Notes: a model not told the origin generated them from the sequence alone. 64,000 bases of DNA from Mesorhizobium sp. DCY119 (GCF_003590645.1 NZ_CP031834.1:2542501-2606500); one strand, 5' to 3'; numbered from the stretch's first letter, positions 46,267-56,520 are shown. Program-made: numbers and translations.

Positions 46267-47520
46267 TCAGACGGGCCGCACCAGAATGTGCTTCTTCTTG
46301 CCGAGCGAAAGCTTCACGATACCTTCGGATGTGAGATCGGCGCTCGATATGATTTTCCGCTCATCGGAAACCGCAGCGTCATTCACGCGCACCGCACCGC
46401 CCTGAACGTGACGGCGGGCTTCGCCGTTGGAGCCGGCAAGGCCGGCTGTCACGAACAACGCAAGAATGCCGATACCCGCCTCAAGATCAGCCTTGCCGAT
46501 CTCGACAGTCGGAAGCGCGTCGGCGAAGGCGCCTTCCTCGAAGGTCTTGCGTGCAGTTTCTTCCGCTTGCTGCGCAGCGTCGCGGCCATGCAGCATGGAG
46601 GTCACCTCGGTGGCCAGCACCTTCTTGGCGTTGTTGATCTCGGAGCCGCCAAGCTTTTCGAGACGCGCGATCTCATCCAATGGCAGCGTCGTGTAGAGCT
46701 TCAGGAAGCGGCCGACATCGGCATCTTCGGTGTTGCGCCAGTATTGCCAGAACTCGTAGGGGCTCAGCATGTCGGCATTCAGCCAGACCGCGCCATTCAT
46801 CGACTTGCCCATCTTGGCGCCGGACGAAGTCGTCAGCAGCGGCGAGGTGAGCGCGTAGAGTTGGGGCGTGCGTAGCCGGTGACCGAGATCGATGCCGTTG
46901 ACGATATTGCCCCACTGGTCCGAGCCGCCCATCTGCAGCTTGACGCCGTAGCGCTTGCTGAGCTCGACGAAATCGTAGGCCTGCAGGATCATGTAGTTGA
47001 ATTCGAGGAACGACAGTGATTGCTCGCGGTCTAGCCGCTGCTTTACCGAGTCGAACGACAGCATGCGATTGACCGAGAAATGCTGGCCGACATCGCGCAG
47101 AAATTCGAGATAGTTCAACGGGAGGAGCCACTCGGCATTATTGACCATCAGCGCATCGCGCGGGCCGTCGCCAAAGGTCAGGTAGCTCGAAAAGACCTTC
47201 TTGATGCCGTCGATGTTGGACTGGATCGTCTCGGGCGTCATCAGCTTGCGCGCCTCGTCCTTGAAGGACGGGTCGCCGACCATGCCCGTGCCGCCGCCCA
47301 TCAGCGCGACGGGGCGATGCCCGGTCTGCTGCATCCAGTACAGCATCATGATCTGGATCAGGCCGCCGGCATGAAGGCTCGATGCCGTCGGATCGAAGCC
47401 GATATAGGCCGAAACCGTTTCCGTGGCGAAAAGCTTGTCGAGGCCGGCATCATCTGATGTCTGGTGGATGAAGCCGCGCTCGGAAAGGATGCGCAGGAAA
47501 TCGGATTTGAAGGCGGACAT
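46267..47520 (-). CDS. tyrS: Tyrosyl-tRNA synthetase
   Basis: A 417-residue class I synthetase. Conserved blocks are [16 protein letters not shown] (the HIGH-equivalent site, here HAGG), [23 protein letters not shown], and the KMSKS-equivalent KMGKS. A C-terminal S4-like RNA-binding domain is present ([15 protein letters not shown]). The start is the ATG at 47520 (MSAFKSDF) with GGGAAAAG upstream; the frame extends further but those codons lie in the divergent promoter with anmK. Confidence 0.95.
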   Translation of the reverse strand: MSAFKSDFLRILSERGFIHQTSDDAGLDKLFATETVSAYIGFDPTASSLHAGGLIQIMMLYWMQQTGHRPVALMGGGTGMVGDPSFKDEARKLMTPETIQSNIDGIKKVFSSYLTFGDGPRDALMVNNAEWLLPLNYLEFLRDVGQHFSVNRMLSFDSVKQRLDREQSLSFLEFNYMILQAYDFVELSKRYGVKLQMGGSDQWGNIVNGIDLGHRLRTPQLYALTSPLLTTSSGAKMGKSMNGAVWLNADMLSPYEFWQYWRNTEDADVGRFLKLYTTLPLDEIARLEKLGGSEINNAKKVLATEVTSMLHGRDAAQQAEETARKTFEEGAFADALPTVEIGKADLEAGIGILALFVTAGLAGSNGEARRHVQGGAVRVNDAAVSDERKIISSADLTSEGIVKLSLGKKKHILVRPV

Positions 47521-47625
47521 TTTTCTTTTCCCGAGAATTCCACGGCGCATACGAGGCTGCCGTGGCAAGAGTGATCGCGCGCGTTTAGCATCTGGCGGCA
47601 AGGAATCACAAGAACGGCGACCAAA

Positions 47626-48765
47626 ATGACGAAACTATGCGCGATCGGCCTGATGAGCGGTACGTCGATGGATGGCATCGACATCGCCATGCTGCGGACC
47701 GACGGCGTCGACGAAATCGAGATAGGGCCGTCGCTGTTCGTTCCTTACGAAGCCGCTTTCAGGCGGCGCATCGAGAATTCGCTGGAAACGGCAAAGGCAA
47801 TCGTGAAGCGCGAGGATCGGCCCGGCGATCTGGCAGAGCTGGAACGTGAAATCACGCTGCGGCACGCGCGCGCTGTCGAGACTTTTCTGGCGTCGCCGGC
47901 CGGTGCGTTGGGCAAACCGGATGTGATCGGCTTTCATGGCCAGACGGTGCTGCACAGGCCGCAAGTCGGCGTCACCGTGCAAGTGGGCGACGGTGCGCTT
48001 CTGGCGCGCGAGCTTGACATGCCGGTGGTCTACGACATGCGCGCCAACGACATGGCGCATGGCGGGCAGGGCGCGCCGCTGGTGCCCGCCTATCATGCCG
48101 CTCTGGCGCGAACGCTGCCGGAACCTTTTTCCGGGCGATATCCTGTCGTCTTCGTCAATGTCGGCGGCATTTCCAATATCACCTATGTGCCTGAGAAGGG
48201 TGATCCGGCCGCTTTCGATACCGGGCCCGGCAATACGCTGATCGACCAATGGGTTTCGCGCGAGGGCGGTGTGCCGTTCGATGCCGGTGGCGCGATTGCC
48301 AGCGAAGGTGGTGTCGTTGTTTCGGTGGTCGAGCGTTATCTGGAGGTGCCGTTCTTTGAGAAGGCGGGGCCAAAATCGCTCGACCGCAACGATTTCACGC
48401 TGGAATTCGCGAACGATCTGGAGTTGTCGGACGGCGCGCGCACGCTTGCAGCCGTGTCAGCCGAAGCCATTTTGAAATCAGCCGAGCATATGCCCGAAAA
48501 GCCGAAACTCTGGATCGTCTGCGGCGGCGGTCGCAAGAACCCGCATATCGTTGGCGACCTGCGCGCTGGGGCTGAACAGGCAGGTGCCGAGGTGATCGTT
48601 GCGGAAGACGCCGGGCTGGATGGTGATGCGACCGAGGCAGAAGCCTGGGCTTTCCTGGCGGTGCGTTCTCTGAATGGACTGCCGCTGACTTTTCCGACGA
48701 CTACGGGCTGCCGGGAAGCGGTGAGCGGCGGGGTGCTGGCTGAACCGGCCGAAGCGCAAGCTTGA
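47626..48765 (+). CDS. anmK: Anhydro-N-acetylmuramic acid kinase
   Basis: A 379-residue sugar kinase of the ASKHA fold. Signatures: [13 protein letters not shown] at the N-terminus, [11 protein letters not shown] (about residue 104), [13 protein letters not shown], and FDTGPGN. It cleaves and phosphorylates 1,6-anhydroMurNAc to MurNAc-6-P in peptidoglycan recycling. It is divergent from tyrS and converges with the PaiB-like gene, with a single base between the stop codons. The dipeptide epimerase at 5 kb acts on the peptide side of the same recycling. Confidence 0.95.
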   Translation: MTKLCAIGLMSGTSMDGIDIAMLRTDGVDEIEIGPSLFVPYEAAFRRRIENSLETAKAIVKREDRPGDLAELEREITLRHARAVETFLASPAGALGKPDVIGFHGQTVLHRPQVGVTVQVGDGALLARELDMPVVYDMRANDMAHGGQGAPLVPAYHAALARTLPEPFSGRYPVVFVNVGGISNITYVPEKGDPAAFDTGPGNTLIDQWVSREGGVPFDAGGAIASEGGVVVSVVERYLEVPFFEKAGPKSLDRNDFTLEFANDLELSDGARTLAAVSAEAILKSAEHMPEKPKLWIVCGGGRKNPHIVGDLRAGAEQAGAEVIVAEDAGLDGDATEAEAWAFLAVRSLNGLPLTFPTTTGCREAVSGGVLAEPAEAQA

Positions 48766-48766
48766 T

Positions 48767-49423
48767 CTATTCGCCGTTCAGGCCGCCATATTGGCGCACC
48801 AGATGCGCCATTTCGGCCGTGCCGGGCGATCCTGCATCTGTTTCCAGCCCTTCTGCCACGCCGGCGCGATCTGCGACCGGGCGATTCTGGCTGACCTTCC
48901 ATTTGCCTTCGATGCTGGTGATCTCGATCTCGAGGCCGACAATGCCTTTGATCTGCGACTGGATGAAGGCTTCGGGCGCGTCGGTCACCTTCCACGGCTG
49001 CGAGCGGGCGGCTTCGTGGCTGGCGGTCAGTTCCGCGATCTGGCCGGCGAGCCAGTCCTTGTCGTCCATCACGCGCACGCGGCCGCGGACCTGAACGATG
49101 GCGTAGTTCCAGGTCGGCACGACCTTTCCCGTTTCGCGCTTCGTTTCGTACCAGGACGGCGTGACATAGGTGTCCGCCCCCTGGAACACGACAAGCACCG
49201 GCGTGTCGGGATTATCGGCCAGCATGCGCCATTGAGGGTTTGCCTTGGCAAGGTGCGCCCGCAATCTGCCATGCGGCTGCACATCGCCATCGAGCAGGAA
49301 CGGCAACGGGTTGGCGATTGGCCCTTCCTGCCCGTTCGAAACGAGCAGGCCGAGCGGATGCGCGCGAATCAATGAGTGCAGGACGTCCAGCCGCGTTTCG
49401 ATGAAATGAGGAGGCTGGTACAT
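48767..49423 (-). CDS. PaiB-like FMN-binding negative transcriptional regulator family protein
   Basis: A 218-residue protein of the PaiB/FMN-binding split-barrel family. Opening MYQPPHFIETRLDVLHSLI, then HPLGLLVSNGQEGPIANPLPF and later YAIVQVRGRVRVMDDK match the family. Bacillus PaiB represses sporulation and protease genes, but most homologues are uncharacterised and may be flavoproteins rather than DNA-binding regulators. It is downstream of the alpha/beta hydrolase gene in the same direction (18-bp gap), so the two are likely co-transcribed. Confidence 0.87.
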   Translation of the reverse strand: MYQPPHFIETRLDVLHSLIRAHPLGLLVSNGQEGPIANPLPFLLDGDVQPHGRLRAHLAKANPQWRMLADNPDTPVLVVFQGADTYVTPSWYETKRETGKVVPTWNYAIVQVRGRVRVMDDKDWLAGQIAELTASHEAARSQPWKVTDAPEAFIQSQIKGIVGLEIEITSIEGKWKVSQNRPVADRAGVAEGLETDAGSPGTAEMAHLVRQYGGLNGE

Positions 49424-49441
49424 CGGCGTTCGTCCTGTGTT

Positions 49442-50116
49442 TTATCTCAGCCGCTTGGGCCGTGGATCGGAAAGTTCGCCGGCGAGGCGCCGGTCGAGAT
49501 AGTCCGAGCATTCCTCGAGCAGCAGTTCGGCATCGTTTGCGAAGAAATGGTTCGCGCCCGGCAGCGTCTTCTGCGTGATCGTGATGCCCTTCTGCGTATG
49601 CAGTTTGTCGACCAGGCCCTGAACGTCCTTCGGCGGGGCGACCTTGTCGGCATCACCATGAATGATAAGGCCGGATGATGGGCAAGGGGCCAGGAAGGAG
49701 AAATCATAGGTGTTGGGCTGCGGCGCGATCGAGATGAAACCTTCGATCTCAGGACGGCGCATCAGAAGCTGCATGCCGATCCAAGCGCCGAAGGAGTAGC
49801 CGGCAACCCAGCAGGTCTTCGAATCCGGGTGCAGGGCCTGGATCCAGTCGAGCGCTGCTGCGGCGTCCGACAACTCGCCGGTGCCGTGGTCGAACTCGCC
49901 CTGGCTGCGGCCGATGCCGCGGAAATTGAACCGAAGCGTGGTGAAATTCCGCTTCTGGAACATGTAGAAGAGGTCGTAGACGATCTTGTTGTTCATCGTG
50001 CCGCCGAACTGTGGGTGCGGATGCAGGATGATGGCGATCGGCGCGTTCTTTTCCTTCGACGGCTGGTAGCGTCCTTCCAGACGACCGGCCGGACCGGCGA
50101 AAATGACCTCAGGCAT
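49442..50116 (-). CDS. Alpha/beta hydrolase
   Basis: A 224-residue serine hydrolase of the dienelactone-hydrolase-like type. The oxyanion/HPHP region is IILHPHPQFGGTM, the nucleophile elbow is GYSFGAW (about residue 105), and the acid and histidine lie in IHGDADKVAPP and LPGANHFF. Substrate unknown; the family covers esterases and related enzymes. The start at 50116 (MPEVIFAG) follows GTGGAG; an upstream in-frame codon at 50128 is less likely. It heads a two-gene unit with the PaiB-like gene and is divergent from the suf operon. Confidence 0.88.
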   Translation of the reverse strand: MPEVIFAGPAGRLEGRYQPSKEKNAPIAIILHPHPQFGGTMNNKIVYDLFYMFQKRNFTTLRFNFRGIGRSQGEFDHGTGELSDAAAALDWIQALHPDSKTCWVAGYSFGAWIGMQLLMRRPEIEGFISIAPQPNTYDFSFLAPCPSSGLIIHGDADKVAPPKDVQGLVDKLHTQKGITITQKTLPGANHFFANDAELLLEECSDYLDRRLAGELSDPRPKRLR

Positions 50117-50212
50117 GAATGACTCCACTTAACTCGTGCAAAAACTTGACCGCCGCTTGGAACAATTCTGCCGCTGGCCTTGACGCAGGGCGGGCGTCTT
50201 CTTAGAAGCTAG

Positions 50213-50229
50213 TTTAGAACTGTTCAAAA
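50213..50229. promoter_or_regulatory. Irr/ICE-like iron control element upstream of the suf operon
   Basis: The 17-mer TTTAGAACTGTTCAAAA matches the rhizobial iron control element TTTAGAA-N3-TTCTAAA at 13 of 14 fixed positions. It lies 118 bp before the first suf gene. In rhizobia, Irr and RirA control suf operons in response to iron and heme, so the position fits. Confidence 0.6.
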
Positions 50230-50245
50230 CTGGGTGGACTAGCCA

Positions 50246-50271
50246 CCTATTTGACAATGCGGGTAAATAGG
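50246..50271. promoter_or_regulatory. Inverted repeat upstream of the suf operon
   Basis: CCTATTT (50246-50252) and AAATAGG (50265-50271) are exact reverse complements 12 bp apart, just downstream of the ICE-like box. It could be an Rrf2-family (RirA/IscR type) operator; this is inference. It overlaps a TTGACA at 50251-50256. Confidence 0.45.
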
Positions 50272-50347
50272 ACGTCTGGCCTTGGAATTTCAAGGAAATA
50301 ACGTTCAACCCGGCGGAATGGCTATTTAGAGGACCGATCGAGCGCAA

Positions 50348-51511
50348 ATGGCTGCGTCACGCGCCTATCTCGACCACAATGCGAGCGCCCCGCTGTTGCC
50401 GGGCGCGCGCGAAGCCATGGTCGCGGCTCTCGGCATCACAGCCAATCCCTCTTCCGTCCATAGCGAGGGACGGGCGGCGCGGCGCATCGTCGAGGATGCG
50501 AGACGCGACGTTGCAGCGTTGGTCAACACCAAACCCGAGCATGTCGTCTTCACCTCGGGCGCGACCGAAGCGGCAACGACGCTTCTGACGCCGGACTGGC
50601 AGATGGGACGCGGTGCGGTTCGTATGTCGAAGGCCTACGTCTCGGCTGCCGATCATCCTTGCTTGCTCAATGGCGGACGGTTTGGCACCGAGCGCACGAC
50701 CCAGATCGACGTCGACGGCGACGGAATTACGGATCTGGACGCTTTGAGGCAGGCGCTCGCAGATCACGACAAGGCCGAAGGCTTGCCACTGGTCGCGATC
50801 CACGCTGCCAACAACGAAACCGGCGTGATTCAGCCTCTCGGCAAGATCGCCGAGATCGTCAAGGCGGCCGGTGGCGGGTTCGTGGTCGATGCGGTTCAGG
50901 CTGCGGGGCGCATTCCGCTCGATCTGACCACGGGTTACGCTGACTACCTGATATTGTCGTCGCACAAGATCGGCGGGCCGAAGGGCGTTGGCGCATTCGT
51001 TGCTGCCTCGGACCTGATGATGCCGAAGCCGCTCGTTACCGGTGGCGGGCAGGAGCGAGGATTTCGGGCGGGCACGGAAAACCTTGCCGCGATTGCCGGT
51101 TTTGGTGCTGCAGCGCGCGAAGCGAAGGTTGCGCTCGCGGGGATCGATCAAGTTCGGGCACTGCGCGACGGCCTCGAAGCGTCGATCTTGTCGCTTGCGC
51201 CCGATGCAGAAATATTCGGACGCCGGAGCGAACGGCTTGCCAATACGATTTTCTTCGCTATTCCAGGCGTCAAATCGGAGACGGCACAAATCGCCTTCGA
51301 TCTCGAGGGCGTGGCGCTGTCGGCAGGTTCAGCCTGTTCGTCGGGCAAAGTCGGCCCCAGCCATGTGCTGAAGGCCATGGGACACGATAACTCGGAAGGC
51401 GCGCTGCGTGTTTCGATCGGGCTAGCGACCACGCAGGCCGAGATCGAGCAATTCAGGGCGGCGCTGGCCGGAATTCTGGCGCGTCGCGCCGAAAAAACGA
51501 AAGCTGCCTGA
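50348..51511 (+). CDS. sufS2: Cysteine desulfurase, class I (IscS/NifS-like), suf-associated
   Basis: A 387-residue PLP enzyme. The PLP lysine is K207 in SSHKIGGPKGVG, and the sulfur-carrying cysteine is C330 in SAGSACSSGKVGPSH. The longer active-site loop marks it as the IscS-like class, in contrast with the class II SufS five genes on. It mobilises sulfur from L-cysteine for cluster assembly. It is first in the operon, in the sufS2 position described for Agrobacterium (sufS2-B-C-D-S1-X-A). It is followed by a 176-bp gap to sufB. Confidence 0.9.
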   Translation: MAASRAYLDHNASAPLLPGAREAMVAALGITANPSSVHSEGRAARRIVEDARRDVAALVNTKPEHVVFTSGATEAATTLLTPDWQMGRGAVRMSKAYVSAADHPCLLNGGRFGTERTTQIDVDGDGITDLDALRQALADHDKAEGLPLVAIHAANNETGVIQPLGKIAEIVKAAGGGFVVDAVQAAGRIPLDLTTGYADYLILSSHKIGGPKGVGAFVAASDLMMPKPLVTGGGQERGFRAGTENLAAIAGFGAAAREAKVALAGIDQVRALRDGLEASILSLAPDAEIFGRRSERLANTIFFAIPGVKSETAQIAFDLEGVALSAGSACSSGKVGPSHVLKAMGHDNSEGALRVSIGLATTQAEIEQFRAALAGILARRAEKTKAA

Positions 51512-51687
51512 AGGGCGGATGGAATTTGGCTTTCTGGGCCAACGAGTCGGTGCGTTTTGGAGCGTTTGTGACGCTTCCAACGGGTGAATTTCCCGGCAAG
51601 ACGCACTATATGGAACTTACGCCGCACCAGCGGTGCCATAGTTTGAAAACTGTCGGGCCTTGACCCCGGCGTGGATGGAGAACGCTT

Positions 51688-53211
51688 ATGCCTGCTGTGC
51701 AGGATACGATCGATCGGGTTCGTAAGATCGACGTTGACCAATATAAATATGGATTCGAGACCGAGATCGAGATGGACAAGGCACCCAAGGGCCTGTCCGA
51801 AGATACGATCCGTTTCATTTCGAAGAAGAAGGACGAGCCGCAATGGATGCTGGAATGGCGTCTTGAGGCTTTTCGCCGCTGGGTGACGCTCGAAGAGCCG
51901 ACCTGGGCGCGCGTCCACTATCCGAAGATCGATTTCCAGGACATTCACTACTACGCCGCGCCGAAAAGCACGCCGGGGCCGACCTCGCTTGAGGAAGTCG
52001 ATCCGGAACTGCTGAAGGTCTATGAAAAACTCGGAATCCCGCTCAAGGAGCAGGAAATTCTGGCTGGCGTCCAGAAGCCGCAGGCGGATGCCGACGGTCT
52101 CGATGAAGTCGGTGACAATGTCTACAAGTCCGGCCGCGTGGCGGTGGATGCGGTGTTCGATTCTGTTTCTGTGGTCACGACCTTCAAGAAGGAACTGGCG
52201 CAGGCCGGCGTTATCTTCTGCTCGATCTCGGAAGCGATCCGTGAGCACCCGGAATTGGTGAAGAAGTATCTCGGCACCGTGGTGCCGACGACGGACAACT
52301 ACTACGCGACGCTGAATTCGGCTGTCTTCACCGACGGTTCCTTCGTGTTCGTGCCGAAGGGCGTTCGCTGCCCGATGGAGCTGTCGACCTATTTCCGCAT
52401 CAACGAGAAGAACACCGGCCAGTTCGAGCGCACGCTGATCATCTGCGAGGATGGCGCATACGTTTCCTATCTGGAAGGCTGCACGGCCCCGCAGCGCGAC
52501 GAGAACCAGTTGCACGCGGCCGTCGTCGAGCTTGTCGCGCTCGATGATGCCGAGATCAAATATTCGACCGTCCAGAACTGGTATCCCGGCGACGCGCAGG
52601 GCAAGGGCGGCATCTACAACTTCGTCACCAAGCGTGGCGATTGCCGCGGCAAGAACTCCAAGATTTCCTGGACTCAGGTCGAAACCGGTTCGGCGATCAC
52701 GTGGAAGTATCCGAGCTGCATCCTGCGTGGCGACAATTCGCGCGGCGAATTCTACTCGATCGCCGTGTCGAACGGTTACCAGCAGGTCGATAGCGGCACC
52801 AAGATGCTGCATCTCGGCAAGAACACCTCGAGCCGCATCATCTCCAAGGGCATCGCCGCCGGCTTCAGCCAGAACACCTATCGTGGTCAGGTCTCAGCCC
52901 ATCGCAAGGCCGAGAATGCGCGCAACTTCACCCAGTGCGACTCGCTGCTGATCGGCGAGGACTGTGGCGCGCATACGGTGCCGTACATCGAGGCGAAGAA
53001 CTCGTCGGCTCAGTTCGAGCACGAGGCGACGACTTCGAAAATCTCAGAGGACCAGCTGTTTTACGTCATGCAGCGCGGCATTCCCCAGGAAGAGGCCATC
53101 GCGCTGATCGTCAACGGCTTCGTCAAGGAAGTCATCCAGGAACTGCCGATGGAGTTCGCGGTCGAAGCGCAGAAGCTCATCGGTATTTCGCTTGAGGGTT
53201 CGGTCGGCTGA
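51688..53211 (+). CDS. sufB: Fe-S cluster scaffold subunit SufB
   Basis: A 507-residue beta-helix scaffold protein. N-terminal [22 protein letters not shown] and [14 protein letters not shown] are family-typical. The central core has [18 protein letters not shown], and the C-terminal domain has [20 protein letters not shown], including the conserved cysteine used in cluster formation. It works in the SufBC2D complex. The start at 51688 follows GGATGGAGAACG. It is 28 bp before sufC. Confidence 0.95.
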   Translation: MPAVQDTIDRVRKIDVDQYKYGFETEIEMDKAPKGLSEDTIRFISKKKDEPQWMLEWRLEAFRRWVTLEEPTWARVHYPKIDFQDIHYYAAPKSTPGPTSLEEVDPELLKVYEKLGIPLKEQEILAGVQKPQADADGLDEVGDNVYKSGRVAVDAVFDSVSVVTTFKKELAQAGVIFCSISEAIREHPELVKKYLGTVVPTTDNYYATLNSAVFTDGSFVFVPKGVRCPMELSTYFRINEKNTGQFERTLIICEDGAYVSYLEGCTAPQRDENQLHAAVVELVALDDAEIKYSTVQNWYPGDAQGKGGIYNFVTKRGDCRGKNSKISWTQVETGSAITWKYPSCILRGDNSRGEFYSIAVSNGYQQVDSGTKMLHLGKNTSSRIISKGIAAGFSQNTYRGQVSAHRKAENARNFTQCDSLLIGEDCGAHTVPYIEAKNSSAQFEHEATTSKISEDQLFYVMQRGIPQEEAIALIVNGFVKEVIQELPMEFAVEAQKLIGISLEGSVG

Positions 53212-53238
53212 CCGGCATTGGAATTCAGGAAGAAAAAT

Positions 53239-53994
53239 ATGCTTGAGATCAAGAACCTGCATGCCCGGATCGCCGAGAGCGGCGTCGAAATCATCCGCGG
53301 GCTGAACCTTACCGTGAAGGCCGGCGAAGTCGCCGCCATCATGGGCCCGAACGGCTCGGGCAAGTCGACCTTGTCCTACATCCTTGCCGGCCGGCCCGAC
53401 TATGAAGTCACCGAAGGCGAGATTTTGTACAACGGCGAGTCGATCCTCGAAATGGACCCCGCCGAGCGTGCCGCCGCCGGCATTTTCCTCGCATTCCAGT
53501 ATCCGATGGAGATACCGGGCGTTGCGACCATGGAGTTCCTGAAGGTCGCTATGAACGCGCAGCGCAAGGCACGCGGCGAAGAGCCTTTGAAGATTCCGGA
53601 GCTGTTGAAGCGCGTCAAGGAAGAGGCAGGCCTGCTCAGCATGGACATGGCGATGCTGAAGCGTCCGCTGAATGTCGGCTTCTCCGGCGGCGAGAAGAAG
53701 CGTGCCGAAATTTTGCAGATGAAGCTGCTTCAGCCGAATCTCTGCGTACTCGACGAGACCGATTCCGGCCTCGACATCGATGCGCTGAAGATCGTTTCGG
53801 ACGGCGTCAACGCGCTGCGTTCGCCCGACCGTGCCATCGTGGTCATCACCCACTACCAGCGGCTGCTCGAACACATCGTGCCGGACTCGGTTCACGTGCT
53901 TTACAAGGGCCAGGTCATCAAGTCGGGCGACAAGTCGCTGGCTTTCGAGTTGGAAGAGAACGGCTATGCCGGGATCATCGAAGAGGCGGCATAG
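53239..53994 (+). CDS. sufC: Fe-S assembly ATPase SufC
   Basis: A 251-residue ABC-type ATPase without membrane partner. Walker A is MGPNGSGKST at about residue 35, the signature is FSGGEKKR, Walker B is LCVLDETDSGLD, and the switch is VITHYQRLL. It drives conformational change in the SufBCD scaffold. The start at 53239 (MLEIKNLHA) has CAGGAAGAA upstream. Its stop nearly abuts the sufD start. Confidence 0.96.
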   Translation: MLEIKNLHARIAESGVEIIRGLNLTVKAGEVAAIMGPNGSGKSTLSYILAGRPDYEVTEGEILYNGESILEMDPAERAAAGIFLAFQYPMEIPGVATMEFLKVAMNAQRKARGEEPLKIPELLKRVKEEAGLLSMDMAMLKRPLNVGFSGGEKKRAEILQMKLLQPNLCVLDETDSGLDIDALKIVSDGVNALRSPDRAIVVITHYQRLLEHIVPDSVHVLYKGQVIKSGDKSLAFELEENGYAGIIEEAA

Positions 53995-54003
53995 GTGAGT
54001 GTC

Positions 54004-55272
54004 ATGAATATGCACGCAACACCGCAGCGAACGGCAGCCGAAACGGCACTGATCGACGCGTTCGGCGAGCGCCTGTCGCTGCTGCCGGGCGATGGCGAGG
54101 TCATGGTCAAGCGCGACGACGCCATCGAGGCGCTGAAGGCCGGCCTGCCGACCAAGCGCATCGAATCCTGGCACTATACCGACCTGCGCCGTCTGCTGAC
54201 TTCGGTTCCGGCGCATGACGAGACGGCCAAGGCAAAGGTCATTGCGCCGCTGCTCGAAGGCTCGACTGTGCTTTCAGCGCTGAACGGTACGACTGTAGGC
54301 AAATTTCCTTCCATCGAAGGCGTGACAGTCCAGTCGCTGGCCGAGAAGCTTACGGACGGCAGCTTTGCGCCGGCGCTCGATCCTTACGGCTTTGATGACG
54401 CGATCGGCGCGCTGAACACCGCATTTGTTGCCGACGGCTATTTCATCGACATCGCTGATGGCACCGAACTCGAAACGCCGCTTGAGTTGCAGAATGTGCA
54501 GGCCGGCGGACAGACGCATATGCGCTTCCCCGTACGTGTCGGCACTGGAGCCAAGGCGACGATCGTCGAGCGCCAGACCGGCGAGGGCGCCGCACTCGTC
54601 AGTTCGATCAGCCAGCTTCTGCTCGGCGATGATGCCGAAGTGCTGTGGCTGATCGTGCAGGAACAGCCGGATACCGCAACGCATCTGGCGCAGTTCAAGG
54701 CTCAGCTCGGCAAGAATTCGAAGCTGACGCTTTTTGTGATGAATGCCGGCGGCAAGCTGGTTCGCCAGGAAATCGTCGTAAACGCGGCGGGTGAGGGCGC
54801 GGTCTTCACCCTGCGCGGCATCAATCTGCTCGCCGGCGACACGCATACCGACGTCACCATGGTGCTCGACCATTCGGTGCCGCATACGAGTTCGACGGAA
54901 GTGATCCGCAATGTCGTCACCGGCAAGGCGCGCGGCGTGTTCCAGGGCCGCATCAACGTTGCTCAGTACGCGCAGAAGACCGACGCCAAGATGGCCTGCA
55001 ACACGCTGCTTCTGTCCGATGACGGCGAGTTCTCGGCCAAGCCGGAACTCGAAATCTTCGCCGACGACGTGCAGTGCGGCCATGGCGCGACGGTCACCGA
55101 GATTGACCACAACCATCTTTTCTACCTGATGGCGCGCGGCATCGACGAGAAGACGGCGCGCGGTTTGCTGGTCAAGGCATTCGTCGCCGAAGTCATCGAG
55201 GAACTGGAAGTCGAGCCGGTTGTCGAGGCGCTGGAAGCGTTGCTCGACGGATGGTTCCAGACGCATGGGTGA
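54004..55272 (+). CDS. sufD: Fe-S cluster assembly protein SufD
   Basis: A 422-residue SufB paralogue. The N-terminal helical part has GLPTKRIESWHYTDLR, and the C-terminal beta-helix has INVAQYAQKTDAKMACNTLLLS and VQCGHGATVTEIDHNHLFYLMARG, including the conserved histidine region. It completes the SufBC2D scaffold. The ATG at 54004 with AGGTGAG 5 bp before is preferred; a GTG at 53995 directly after the sufC stop is an alternative. It is 3 bp before sufS. Confidence 0.93.
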   Translation: MNMHATPQRTAAETALIDAFGERLSLLPGDGEVMVKRDDAIEALKAGLPTKRIESWHYTDLRRLLTSVPAHDETAKAKVIAPLLEGSTVLSALNGTTVGKFPSIEGVTVQSLAEKLTDGSFAPALDPYGFDDAIGALNTAFVADGYFIDIADGTELETPLELQNVQAGGQTHMRFPVRVGTGAKATIVERQTGEGAALVSSISQLLLGDDAEVLWLIVQEQPDTATHLAQFKAQLGKNSKLTLFVMNAGGKLVRQEIVVNAAGEGAVFTLRGINLLAGDTHTDVTMVLDHSVPHTSSTEVIRNVVTGKARGVFQGRINVAQYAQKTDAKMACNTLLLSDDGEFSAKPELEIFADDVQCGHGATVTEIDHNHLFYLMARGIDEKTARGLLVKAFVAEVIEELEVEPVVEALEALLDGWFQTHG

Positions 55273-55275
55273 AGC

Positions 55276-56520
55276 ATGAACGCGCCGGGTAAAATCGCGG
55301 AATTCTACGACGTCGAGGCGATCCGGCGCGATTTTCCGATCCTGTCGCGCGAAGTCTATGGCAAGCCGCTGGTCTATCTCGACAATGGTGCGTCGGCGCA
55401 GAAGCCGCAGGTCATGCTCGATGCGGTCCAGCACGCCTATGCCAATGAATATGCCAATGTCCATCGTGGCCTGCATTTTTTGTCGAACGCCGCGACCGAT
55501 GCCTATGAAAAGGCTCGCGAAACGGTGCGCCGCTTTCTGAATGCCGGCAGTGCGGAAGAGATCGTCTTTACATCGAATACGACCTCGGCGATCAACACGG
55601 TCGCCTATGGTTTCGGCATGCCCAACATCGGCAAGGATGACGAGATCGTCATCTCGATCATGGAGCACCATTCCAACATCGTGCCGTGGCACTTCATTCG
55701 CGAGCGGCAAGGCGCAAAGCTCGTCTGGGTGCCGGTCGACGATGAGGGCGTGTTCCATATCGAGGAATTCGAAAAGCGGCTGACCGATCGCACCAAGCTG
55801 GTCGCGATCACGCAGATGTCCAACGCGCTCGGTACCGTTACGCCGATCAAGGAGATCGTGCGGATTGCGCATGCGCGCGGCATTCCGGTGCTGGTCGATG
55901 GCAGCCAGAGTGCTGTTCATATGCCCATCGACGTTCAGGATCTGGACTGCGATTTCTTCGTCTTCACCGGCCACAAGGTCTATGGGCCGAGCGGCATCGG
56001 CGTGCTCTACGGCAAGAGCGATATGCTGGAGCGCATGCGGCCCTTCCAGGGCGGCGGCGAGATGATCACCGAGGTGACGGAAGACAATGTCACCTACAAC
56101 GATCCGCCGCACCGTTTCGAGGCCGGCACGCCCCCGATCGTCCAGGCGATCGGTCTGGGCGCATCGCTCGAATATATGGAAAAGGTCGGCCGCGAGGCGA
56201 TTGCCGCGCATGAGGCCGATCTGAAGAATTACGCCCATGAGCGCCTGCGTTCGATCAACTCGCTACGCATCTTCGGCGAGGCGCCGGGCAAGGGCGCGAT
56301 CGTGTCGTTTGAACTGCAGGGCATTCACGCGCATGATGTGTCGATGGTCATCGACCGGGCAGGGGTGGCGGTGCGCGCCGGCACGCATTGCGCGCAGCCG
56401 CTGTTGAAACGCTTTGGTGTAACCTCCACATGCAGGGCATCCTTCGGTATGTATAATACACGTGCCGAAGTGGACGCTTTGGCGGAAGCGCTTGAAAAAG
56501 CACGGAAATTCTTCGGGTGA
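55276..56520 (+). CDS. sufS: Cysteine desulfurase SufS (class II)
   Basis: A 414-residue PLP enzyme. The PLP lysine is K234 in FVFTGHKVYGPSGIG, and the active cysteine is C372 in RAGTHCAQPLL on a short loop, as in class II SufS/CsdA. It gives sulfur to the scaffold, normally via SufE or SufU; neither is in this operon, so a donor must come from elsewhere. It is the second desulfurase of the operon. Its stop overlaps the sufT start region. Confidence 0.94.
   Translation: MNAPGKIAEFYDVEAIRRDFPILSREVYGKPLVYLDNGASAQKPQVMLDAVQHAYANEYANVHRGLHFLSNAATDAYEKARETVRRFLNAGSAEEIVFTSNTTSAINTVAYGFGMPNIGKDDEIVISIMEHHSNIVPWHFIRERQGAKLVWVPVDDEGVFHIEEFEKRLTDRTKLVAITQMSNALGTVTPIKEIVRIAHARGIPVLVDGSQSAVHMPIDVQDLDCDFFVFTGHKVYGPSGIGVLYGKSDMLERMRPFQGGGEMITEVTEDNVTYNDPPHRFEAGTPPIVQAIGLGASLEYMEKVGREAIAAHEADLKNYAHERLRSINSLRIFGEAPGKGAIVSFELQGIHAHDVSMVIDRAGVAVRAGTHCAQPLLKRFGVTSTCRASFGMYNTRAEVDALAEALEKARKFFG

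Noticed and set aside
51148-52812. 554-codon minus-strand frame across sufS2 and sufB
   Set aside because: It is the shadow of two strongly recognised suf genes.
54274-56238. 654-codon minus-strand frame across sufD and sufS
   Set aside because: It is opposite two well-recognised suf genes; its product is His/Arg/Asp-rich without a domain, typical of antisense frames in GC-rich DNA.
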